From positions 6,803 to 70,802 of the forward strand of contig JAZSFP010000026.1 in the NCBI GenBank assembly GCA_045532295.1: a stretch of DNA of 64,000 nucleotides, written 5' to 3'. Below the pieces are notes generated by a model. The model was not told the DNA's origin, did no database searches, and was given only the letters and a program-made list of their open reading frames with translations. Shown piece by piece: positions 24,175-31,639 of the stretch. This DNA is from UBA10677 sp045532295. Lineage in GTDB: Bacteria > Bacillota > Clostridia > Christensenellales > Pumilibacteraceae. Both the position numbers and the translations under genes were made by a program. Within the stretch, counting starts at the first letter, position 1. Each line of letters begins with the position of its first letter.

Positions 24175-25317
24175 ATGAAAATTATCAAGAATTCCAAAAT
24201 CTACGTTGAGGGCGAAGGCATCGTTAAAACTTCCCTTGCTTTTGACGAGAAAATCGTTTCTATCGGCGCAGTAGTAGACGGCGAAGAAATCGTTATCCCC
24301 GAAGACGCCATCGTCGTTCCCGGCTTTATCGACGAGCATATTCACGGCGCAGGCGGAGCAGACGCTATGGACGGTACCGTCGAGGCTATCTCCACTATCG
24401 CTAACACCGTAGCAAAGGAAGGTACGACCACTTTCCTTGCAACCACTATGACCCAAAGCCCCGAGAACATCACCAAGGCTCTTAAAGCGGTTAAAGAATA
24501 CCGCGAGAGCGCGCCTTCTACGGGCGCAAGAGTAGGTGGCGTTCATCTCGAAGGACCGTTCATTGCTCTTTCTCACAAGGGCGCGCAACCTGCTGAGTTC
24601 GTGGCTAAACCCTCTATCTCCGTTTTCGACGGCTATAACGAGGCAAGCGGTAACTGTATTAGAATAGTTTCGCTCGCTCCCGAAGAGGAAGGTAGTAGCG
24701 AACTTATCGCTCATCTTGCTAAGAACGGTATTATCCCCTCTATCGGTCATACCGCGGCAAAAGCGGTAAACGTGAGAGAGGCTATCCGCTCGGGCGCAAA
24801 GCACGTTACTCATACTTATAACGCGCAGTCTCCCCTTCATCACCGTGAAATCGGAGTGGTTGGTTCGGCTCTTTTGTACGACGACCTCAACGCTGAACTT
24901 ATTTGCGATACTATCCACGTTTCCGTTCCTGCTATGCAACTCGTTGCAAAGTGCAAGCCTTCCGATAAACTTACCCTCATTACCGACGCAATGCGCGCAA
25001 AAGGTCTTGGCGAGGGCGTAAGCGAACTTGGTGGACAAACCGTTATCGTAAAGAACGGCGAGGCTCGTCTTACCGACGGTACGCTCGCAGGCTCAGTTCT
25101 TCTTATGAACGACGCTATTAAAAATATGGTGGAAAAGGTGGGAGTTTCCTTCACCTCCGCTATCGACTACGCTACCAAGAACCCCGCTAAAGCGCTTGGT
25201 ATCTACGAACAAACGGGCTCGATTAAAGTAGGCAAGAACGCTGACCTTACCGTGCTTTCCTCCGACTACAAAGTTCTTCTTACTATTCGCGACGGCGAAA
25301 TCATTTACAAAGCATAA
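24175..25317 (+). CDS. nagA: N-acetylglucosamine-6-phosphate deacetylase
   Basis: Removes acetate from GlcNAc 6-phosphate in the cytoplasm. The 380-residue amidohydrolase has PGFIDEHIHGAGG (metal-binding H-x-H region), HLEGPFI with the metal-ligand glutamate, SIGHTAA and VTHTYNAQSPLHHRE, and the catalytic aspartate in LITDAMRAKG. AAAGGAG is seen before the start. Last gene of the operon, followed by a terminator. Confidence 0.96.
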   Translation: MKIIKNSKIYVEGEGIVKTSLAFDEKIVSIGAVVDGEEIVIPEDAIVVPGFIDEHIHGAGGADAMDGTVEAISTIANTVAKEGTTTFLATTMTQSPENITKALKAVKEYRESAPSTGARVGGVHLEGPFIALSHKGAQPAEFVAKPSISVFDGYNEASGNCIRIVSLAPEEEGSSELIAHLAKNGIIPSIGHTAAKAVNVREAIRSGAKHVTHTYNAQSPLHHREIGVVGSALLYDDLNAELICDTIHVSVPAMQLVAKCKPSDKLTLITDAMRAKGLGEGVSELGGQTVIVKNGEARLTDGTLAGSVLLMNDAIKNMVEKVGVSFTSAIDYATKNPAKALGIYEQTGSIKVGKNADLTVLSSDYKVLLTIRDGEIIYKA

Positions 25318-25349
25318 CTACGACTACTAATCTTTTTTACTCCTTTTAT

Positions 25350-25387
25350 AGAGGGCGGACGAACTTTCGTTCGCTCTTTTTTTTACC
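25350..25387 (+). terminator. terminator of the nag operon
   Basis: GAGGGCGGACGAA and TTCGTTCGCTC form an imperfect stem, followed by eight T. Confidence 0.75.
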
Positions 25388-25395
25388 GCATTTGC

Positions 25396-25424
25396 TTGAC
25401 AAAATTTCTATTATATAATATACT
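25396..25424 (+). promoter_or_regulatory. promoter of the EamA-type transporter gene
   Basis: TTGACA at 25396-25401 and TATACT at 25419-25424, spacer 17. Confidence 0.8.
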
Positions 25425-25452
25425 TTCTCTATCCCTTGGAGGAACAAAAAAA

Positions 25453-26322
25453 ATGCCTTATATATATTTAATTTTATCCGTTTTTATGAACGCCTCCTCA
25501 AGCGTTATAGGTAAAATTTTCAACAAGCAAAACGAAAACGAAAAAGACACGACCGTCTTTTATAATTTCTTGCTAATGATAAGCGCCTTCGTAAGTTGGG
25601 GCGTTATATTCGCTTTCGACTTCTCGTTCGACGCAAGCGTTTTGCTATACGCGTTGCTTTTCGCAACCTTTTATATCCTTTGCAATCTCGGTCTTATTAA
25701 CGCGCTTAAATTTGGCCCGGCGTCGCTCACCACCCTTATTATGACTTTATCGTTAATCGCGACTACCATTTGGGGATTTTTCTTTTGGGGCGCGCAAGTA
25801 ACGATGCCCGTAATCGTAGGGCTTGCGTTGGTCGTAATTGCCATCGTGCTTTGTCTATATTCCAAAGACAAAGGGGAAGAAAAAACAATATCTTGGAAGT
25901 GGCTCTTCTTCGTTTTTCTTGCCTTTGCCGGCAACGCAGGTTGCGCAATTACTCAGCGAACTCAACAACTTCAATACGGCGGTCAACACGGCTCGCTACT
26001 TATGTTCGTTGCGTTAGGGCTTTCTACGATAGTCTACCTTTTTATCTACCTTAAAAGTGATAGAACGGATACCCCTAAAATGCTCAAAAGGTCTTGGTGG
26101 TCGCCCGTCTTAGCAGGCGTATGTAACGTTTTACTAAACCTTTTCCTCATTATTATAGCAAGCACTGACCTTTCCCCAAGCCTTATCTATCCCGTAATCG
26201 GCGTAGGCGGTCTTGCAGTAGTAATCCTCTTCTCTCTCTTCGTTTTCAAAGAGAAAATGTACTGGTGGCAATGGTTAGGAGTTTTTATCGGCGCAGTTGC
26301 CGTCGTTCTCCTATCAATATAA
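25453..26322 (+). CDS. EamA/DMT-superfamily transporter
   Basis: A 289-residue membrane protein with about ten hydrophobic helices in two repeats, as in drug/metabolite transporters. The second repeat ends with SLIYPVIGVGGLAVVILFSL and FKEKMYWWQWLGVFIGAVAVVLL, the usual terminal signature. The substrate is unknown. ATG 25453 follows GGAGG; the longer frame begins in the promoter. Monocistronic; convergent with the CofE-like gene. Confidence 0.85.
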   Translation: MPYIYLILSVFMNASSSVIGKIFNKQNENEKDTTVFYNFLLMISAFVSWGVIFAFDFSFDASVLLYALLFATFYILCNLGLINALKFGPASLTTLIMTLSLIATTIWGFFFWGAQVTMPVIVGLALVVIAIVLCLYSKDKGEEKTISWKWLFFVFLAFAGNAGCAITQRTQQLQYGGQHGSLLMFVALGLSTIVYLFIYLKSDRTDTPKMLKRSWWSPVLAGVCNVLLNLFLIIIASTDLSPSLIYPVIGVGGLAVVILFSLFVFKEKMYWWQWLGVFIGAVAVVLLSI

Positions 26323-26324
26323 CG

Positions 26325-26358
26325 AAAAAAGACTAACGAATTACCGTTAGTCTTTTTT
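26325..26358. terminator. bidirectional terminator, EamA gene and CofE-like gene
   Basis: AAAGACTAAC and GTTAGTCTTT form a 10-base-pair stem with A6 before it and T6 after it. Confidence 0.9.
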
Positions 26359-26374
26359 CTGCTTAACTTGTTAA

Positions 26375-27568
26375 TTAGTCTGTGGTGTAGTTATCAAAAT
26401 AGCCTTGGATAAATACGATAGGCGTACCCTTATCACCCGAACCGGAGGTAAGGTCGCAGAGCGAACCGATAAGATCGGTAAGTCTTCTCGGCGTAGTGCC
26501 TTCGCTAATCATATTGCCCACGAGGTCGGCGTCTTTTTCTTGGATTTTTTGCTTAATCGCCTCTTTGAGCGCGTCACCCGAAAGGTCGGCAAAGTCGTTA
26601 TCAGCAAGATACTTAAGTTTGAGTTCACTGGGCGTTCCTTCAAGACCAGCGGTATAAGCAGGGGAAACTACGGGGTCAGCAAGTTCCCAAATCTTACCAA
26701 CGGGGTCTTTGAACGCGCCGTCTCCATAAACCATAACTTCCACTTTCTTGCCCGTTTTCTCGAACACTAACTTCTGGATATCTTCAACGAGCGCTTGGCA
26801 ATCGCGGGGGAAGAGTTTAACCTGCTCTTCATTTGCCTTGTTCGAACCGAGAAGTCCGTAGTTTTCATTATATCCGCTACCGTTTACAGATGAACGCATA
26901 ATCTCGTCCATACCAAACACGATTTCCGCGCCTGCCGTCATTAATAAACGCTTAGTACGAGCGCGAGTGTGGATATCGCAGTTAAGAACGTTCTTAGTAT
27001 ACTTTAAGATAGCGCGAGGATCGTTAGCAAAAATCACTTCACAGTCCGCTCCGCACTCACGAATAAGGCTTTCGTAATATTCAACGTAGTCAACGCCGGT
27101 AAAGCGGTGCTTAGAGTATCCGAAAAGTTCACGATATTGCTCAAGCGTAAGCACGTCGCTATAAGGATTAATACCTTTCTCGTCCAAAAGTTCTAAAGAT
27201 ACGAGGTGATTACCTACTTCGTCAGAAGGATATGAAAGCATTAAAACTATCTTCTTTGCGCCTTTCGCCATACCCTTTAAGCATACCGAAAAACGGTTAC
27301 GGGAAAGTATGGGAAAAATAACGCCCACGGTTTCTCCGCCAAATTTTGCTCTTACGTCTTCAGCAATATCGTCTACGCTCGCATAGTTTCCTTGCGCGCG
27401 AGCAACGATAGCCTCAGTCATAGCGATAATATCACGGTCACGAATGGTAAATCCGTCCTCCTTTGCCGCTTCAAGCACCGAATCGGTAACAATCTTTACC
27501 AAATCGTCGCCACTGCGAATAATGGGAGCACGAACACCTCTTGAAACAGTACCAACCATACGGCTCAT
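26375..27568 (-). CDS. coenzyme F420-0:L-glutamate ligase (CofE)-like protein
   Basis: A 397-residue soluble protein. The start (RMVGTVSRGVRAPII, DRDIIAMTEAIVARAQG) resembles the F420-0:gamma-glutamyl ligase fold, and VYGDGAFKDPVG contains acidic residues as in its metal site. No other F420 gene is in the window and most Clostridia lack F420, so the real substrate is probably another gamma-glutamyl acceptor; this is inference. ATG 27568 follows AAGGAG, which the longer frame lacks. Single gene between terminator and promoter. Confidence 0.7.
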   Translation of the reverse strand: MSRMVGTVSRGVRAPIIRSGDDLVKIVTDSVLEAAKEDGFTIRDRDIIAMTEAIVARAQGNYASVDDIAEDVRAKFGGETVGVIFPILSRNRFSVCLKGMAKGAKKIVLMLSYPSDEVGNHLVSLELLDEKGINPYSDVLTLEQYRELFGYSKHRFTGVDYVEYYESLIRECGADCEVIFANDPRAILKYTKNVLNCDIHTRARTKRLLMTAGAEIVFGMDEIMRSSVNGSGYNENYGLLGSNKANEEQVKLFPRDCQALVEDIQKLVFEKTGKKVEVMVYGDGAFKDPVGKIWELADPVVSPAYTAGLEGTPSELKLKYLADNDFADLSGDALKEAIKQKIQEKDADLVGNMISEGTTPRRLTDLIGSLCDLTSGSGDKGTPIVFIQGYFDNYTTD

Positions 27569-27616
27569 AAGTAAATCTCCTTCGTTTTTGATCAGAATAC
27601 TATCAACCAAAAACAC

Positions 27617-27644
27617 ATTATATTATACCAAAATATGCTGTCAA
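27617..27644 (-). promoter_or_regulatory. promoter of the CofE-like gene
   Basis: Minus strand TTGACA (27644-27639) and TATAAT (27622-27617), spacer 16; a second TATAAT overlaps at 27627-27622. Confidence 0.7.
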
Positions 27645-27733
27645 TGTAAAATGATTTAGGGTATATCTTTTCAATTTTTTTAATTTTCTCTGCTCTTTTT
27701 GATAATTGAACTTTTGTGGTATTAACTTTTTGC

Positions 27734-27763
27734 TTGACAGTCCTCTTCCCCTCGTGATATACT
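27734..27763 (+). promoter_or_regulatory. promoter of the MBOAT-DHHW operon
   Basis: TTGACA at 27734-27739 and TATACT at 27758-27763, spacer 18. Confidence 0.8.
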
Positions 27764-27795
27764 TACGATAACTATTTAACAAAAGGAATAAAATT

Positions 27796-29286
27796 ATGGT
27801 TTTCACAACTCAAACTTTTCTATTTTTCTTTTTCCCCATTTCAATAATTTTATATTTTATCGCGGAATTGTTAGAAAAACTAAAGACGGACTTTTTTCGC
27901 AAAATTAGATTCAAGGATTTAATTATTGTCGTTTTTAGTTTGGGTTTTTACGCTTGGTCTTGCTTTGACGACGTATTTAGATTAGTTTTCTATATTCTTA
28001 TCGTTTGGCTAATGGGCAAATGGATTGAAAATAGTAAAGCAAAAAAACAATTTATCACGATAGAAAGCGCTAACGAAAACCAAGATAAAAAAACGCTACA
28101 CCTTGCGCTAATACCATTTATTATATCTCTATGTTTGTTAATCTTGTACCTTGTTATCTTTAAATACTCTTCCTTCCTCACTACTCTATTTAATTCTTTC
28201 CTAAAAACGACAACTACCCCCGTTTCTTTAATAGCTCCTCTTGGCTTGTCTTTCATTACTTTTTCCGCAATTTCTTACCTCGTGGACATATATAGAGAAA
28301 AGGCTAAAGCAGGTAACATTATAGACTGCGCGCTATATATTTCTTTCTTTCCCAAAGTCATTTCTGGTCCTATCGTACTGTGGAAGGATTTTTCCGTAAA
28401 AATGAGCGAGCGTAAAACGTCAACCGAAAAAGTCTCCCGCGGTATTACTCGAATTATGATAGGCTTTATAAAAAAGGTTCTTCTTGCTGATACTTTTGGA
28501 TTGTGCATTTCAAAAATAGGACTTAACGGTATCGACTGGATTTCTGCGCTTGGTACAGTTTTACTCTATTTCTTGCAAATATATTATGATTTTGCGGGAT
28601 ATTCAGATATCGCAATAGGTATTTCAAACATATTCGGCTTTGATTTTGACGAAAACTTCAACTTCCCTTATCTATCAACTTCAATATCTGAGTTTTGGCG
28701 CCGGTGGCACATTTCCTTAGGCGCTTGGTTTAGAGAATACGTGTACTTCCCTTTAGGCGGTAGTCATCAGGGTAAAGGTAAAACCCTTATCAATCTTGCT
28801 ATCGTTTTTGCGCTAACTGGAATATGGCACGGCGCTGGTTGGAACTATATTATATGGGGTACAATAAACGGATTTTTCGTAATAATTGAACGACTGCTTA
28901 AAGATACTGCTTTCTATAAAAAAATCCCCTCTTTCGTTAAATGGTTATTTACTGTTTTAATCGTTCTTTGTTTCTGGCAATTATTTAGGTTTAACGACCT
29001 AACTCAACTTACACAGTTTATAAATACCGTATTTGGTGGATATAACGGCGTTATTACCCATACTTGGCAATACTATTTTGATAAACAAATCATTTTCTTT
29101 GCTATCGTCGGACTTTTGGGCGCAACGGTTTTGGGCATTCCCGCAATTCAAAATTTTCTTAAGAAAATTTATAGCACGAAAATTGGCTACACAGTTGCCC
29201 ACGTCGTTCTCTTCGCCATTTTCATCGTTTCCATTTTCTATATGGTAAACTCAACTTACAGTCCTTTTATCTACTTCCAGTATTAA
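27796..29286 (+). CDS. MBOAT-family O-acyltransferase (AlgI/DltB type)
   Basis: Moves an acyl group, typically acetyl or D-alanyl, across the membrane onto a surface polymer. The 496-residue protein has about eleven membrane helices and the family core FWRRWHISLGAWFREYVYFPLGG (abbreviated: FWRRWHISL, FREYVYFPLGG) followed by LTGIWHGAGWNYIIWG, which holds the catalytic histidine. AlgI-like length and context point to polysaccharide O-acetylation. AAAGGAA precedes the start; the DHHW partner begins 12 bases after the stop. Confidence 0.9.
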   Translation: MVFTTQTFLFFFFPISIILYFIAELLEKLKTDFFRKIRFKDLIIVVFSLGFYAWSCFDDVFRLVFYILIVWLMGKWIENSKAKKQFITIESANENQDKKTLHLALIPFIISLCLLILYLVIFKYSSFLTTLFNSFLKTTTTPVSLIAPLGLSFITFSAISYLVDIYREKAKAGNIIDCALYISFFPKVISGPIVLWKDFSVKMSERKTSTEKVSRGITRIMIGFIKKVLLADTFGLCISKIGLNGIDWISALGTVLLYFLQIYYDFAGYSDIAIGISNIFGFDFDENFNFPYLSTSISEFWRRWHISLGAWFREYVYFPLGGSHQGKGKTLINLAIVFALTGIWHGAGWNYIIWGTINGFFVIIERLLKDTAFYKKIPSFVKWLFTVLIVLCFWQLFRFNDLTQLTQFINTVFGGYNGVITHTWQYYFDKQIIFFAIVGLLGATVLGIPAIQNFLKKIYSTKIGYTVAHVVLFAIFIVSIFYMVNSTYSPFIYFQY

Positions 29287-29298
29287 GGAGCATATATT

Positions 29299-30687
29299 AT
29301 GAAGATAATACGCATACTTATTATTTCTTTATTTTCGCTCATTCTTCTCGTCCCTATGGTTACGTTTAATTTCGAAGAGAATTCTGCGTCAGATATTGAT
29401 AACCGTATGTTAGCGGAATCCCCTCTATCCGACGAGGTTTTCGGAAAAACCGACTTTACGAAGAGTATTGAGAATTATATTAACGACAGAATAGGTTTTC
29501 GTGACGAGATGATTACTGTCCAAATTTATCTAAACGACTTTTTGTTTGATAAACTTGTCCACCCCTCTTTTACTTCTGGTACAAACGGCTACTTTTTTGG
29601 TAGCGGACTTACTTCCATAAAAACTAAATTTTCCGACTTTCACAAATCTTTTGCTAATATGATTAAGAAAGCGCAAGATTACTGTTTAGAAAGAAACGTT
29701 CCTTTCGTGTTTGTTTTTAATCCGGCAAAACCGGCCGTTTACAGCGAATATATACCAAAAGGCTTTAATTATAGTCGCGCTTGGGTAGACGATTTTCTTT
29801 CTGAATTAGATACATTCGGCGTTAGATACGTTGATAACACGAAAACTCTTGTTGCCAAGAAAAAAGATGGCGAAACCGTCTTTAATAAAAAGTTCGATGC
29901 AAACCATTGGAACACTATCGGAGCATATCACGGAACAAACGCCATCACAGAAGAATTGAAAAAAACTTTCCCTTCAGTTTATGTGAATTCTACGAAAGAC
30001 GTATCTTTTTATAAAAGCCTTCAAAAAACTTTGCCAACCTCCAAATTCATAATAAATGAATATATTCCTGCCTCAAATCTAATTACTGAATCGAAAAATA
30101 TTACTGAACAATACAAAAATGAGGTTGAAACGCATCCTTCTTTCCGCAGTTTTGGATATTACGAAAACGAGAAACGCGCTGAAGAAGGCGCTCCTAAAGC
30201 GCTCGTTTTTCAAGGCAGTTATATGAATTCTTACGGTATTAAGTTTATGGCCAACTCCTTCTCTGAATATATTTACTTGCACGATTATCAAAATATAATT
30301 AATTTGCCTTACTATTTCAATCTTTTTAAGCCTGATTGCGTTGTTTTTGAAGTCGCCGAATACACTATTGCTAATAATTATTTTGACTTGAAAAAAATGA
30401 CGAACATAAACTATAACGCGCCCCTATCTTCTCTAACCGATATCGTATGGACGGAAAAATCATTAGCAGAAGAAACCGTTACTGTCGAGCAAGGTAATAA
30501 GTTTGCAAAAATCACCTGGACAACTCAAGAAAAACTTGACCACGCTTGGTTAGTTTTAGAAAATGAATACGATTTATTATCTACTCAAAACGGATATTAC
30601 GCTACAGTTCCTATTGACGACTATACGACAAACTTATCCAGTATGAAAATTTATACTACCTCAAACGAAAATTCGCTTTACGAATAA
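29299..30687 (+). CDS. DHHW/AlgX-type protein, partner of the MBOAT acyltransferase
   Basis: A 462-residue protein with one N-terminal membrane segment (IIRILIISLFSLILLVPMV), so the rest lies outside the membrane. FDANHWNTIGAYHGTNAI near residue 200 matches the conserved D-x-x-H-W element of the DHHW/SGNH-like AlgX and AlgJ group, which hand acetyl groups from MBOAT proteins to exopolysaccharide. The pairing with the upstream MBOAT gene supports this. The last 90 residues form a beta-rich tail. No GT or polysaccharide synthase gene lies beside it, so the acceptor is unknown. Confidence 0.8.
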   Translation: MKIIRILIISLFSLILLVPMVTFNFEENSASDIDNRMLAESPLSDEVFGKTDFTKSIENYINDRIGFRDEMITVQIYLNDFLFDKLVHPSFTSGTNGYFFGSGLTSIKTKFSDFHKSFANMIKKAQDYCLERNVPFVFVFNPAKPAVYSEYIPKGFNYSRAWVDDFLSELDTFGVRYVDNTKTLVAKKKDGETVFNKKFDANHWNTIGAYHGTNAITEELKKTFPSVYVNSTKDVSFYKSLQKTLPTSKFIINEYIPASNLITESKNITEQYKNEVETHPSFRSFGYYENEKRAEEGAPKALVFQGSYMNSYGIKFMANSFSEYIYLHDYQNIINLPYYFNLFKPDCVVFEVAEYTIANNYFDLKKMTNINYNAPLSSLTDIVWTEKSLAEETVTVEQGNKFAKITWTTQEKLDHAWLVLENEYDLLSTQNGYYATVPIDDYTTNLSSMKIYTTSNENSLYE

Positions 30688-30731
30688 CAAAAACCCCTTT
30701 CTAAAAAAATTTAGGAAGGGGTTTAGTTTTT
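30688..30731. terminator. bidirectional terminator, DHHW gene and trxB
   Basis: AAACCCCTTTCT and AGGAAGGGGTTT form a stem with one weak pair around AAAAAAATTT, T-rich on both outer sides. Confidence 0.85.
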
Positions 30732-31629
30732 ATAACGCGTCTATATAATCGCAGGCGGCAAGAGCGGAAATCGCTCCGTCGGAGGCTGCGGTTGCAACTT
30801 GGCGAATTCTTTTGGTTCTGCAGTCGCCTGCAACGAACACGCCTTTGCTCTTTCCAAGACACTTTTCGTCTGCAATCGCGTATCCACGCTCGTCAAGAGC
30901 CAAGATATTCGCAAAGTTCTCGTTTTGGGGAATAAGTCCGATTGCTACGAACATTCCGTCCACTTCAAGCGTTTGCTCTTCTCCGTGAACGCTAATAGTA
31001 ACGGCGTTCAATTCGTCCTCGCCCGAAAGCGCGGTTACCGTTGCGCCCGTTATCACGGTAACGTTGTCTTTCGCGTTAACTTGCTCAACGAGTTTTTTCT
31101 CGCCCGTTAGAAAGTCAAGGTTTTGAATAACTACGACCTCGCTTGCAAGTTCACTAAGCAGTATCGTTTCTTGCAATGCGGAGTTTCCACCGCCAACGAC
31201 TGCTACTTTTTTATCCTTATAGAACGCTCCGTCGCAAACCGCGCAGAAAGAAATGCCGTTACCTACGAACTCTTCCTCGCGAGCAAGTCCAAGCATTCTG
31301 TGTTTTGCGCCCGTAGCGATAATAACCGCTTTGGCTTGATACTCCACTCCGTCGGCAACGACCGTCTTAACTTCGTCGCCACTTATGGCAGTAACCTCTG
31401 CGCACTCGAAATCAGCGCCTTGATTAATGACCTGTTCTACTAATTTTTCCGCGAATTCGTTGCCCGAAAGTTCGCAAAAACCGGGGATATTTTCTACTTT
31501 TGGGGAAAAGGTGATTTGACCGCCGAAAGCGCCCTTTTCAATAACGAGGACGCTCTTGTTTGCACGGCGGGCATAGAGCGCTGCGGTAAGTCCCGCAGGC
31601 CCTGCTCCCACTATTATTATATCGTACAT
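30730..31629 (-). CDS. trxB: thioredoxin reductase
   Basis: NADPH-dependent FAD enzyme that reduces thioredoxin-like disulfides. The 299 residues contain the FAD motif IIVGAGPAGLTAALYA, the redox-active CAVCDGAFY, the NADPH motif VAVVGGGNSALQE, and the C-terminal FVAGDCRTKRIRQVATAASDG. It starts 10 bases after nrdD and is probably in the same transcript, so its likely client is the thioredoxin-like domain fused to NrdD. Confidence 0.95.
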   Translation of the reverse strand: MYDIIIVGAGPAGLTAALYARRANKSVLVIEKGAFGGQITFSPKVENIPGFCELSGNEFAEKLVEQVINQGADFECAEVTAISGDEVKTVVADGVEYQAKAVIIATGAKHRMLGLAREEEFVGNGISFCAVCDGAFYKDKKVAVVGGGNSALQETILLSELASEVVVIQNLDFLTGEKKLVEQVNAKDNVTVITGATVTALSGEDELNAVTISVHGEEQTLEVDGMFVAIGLIPQNENFANILALDERGYAIADEKCLGKSKGVFVAGDCRTKRIRQVATAASDGAISALAACDYIDAL

Positions 31630-31639
31630 AAATTATTCC

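Noticed and set aside
23893..25038. 381-codon open frame on the minus strand opposite nagB-nagA
   Set aside because: Shadow of two clearly identified genes; composition is low-complexity and the start has no ribosome binding site.
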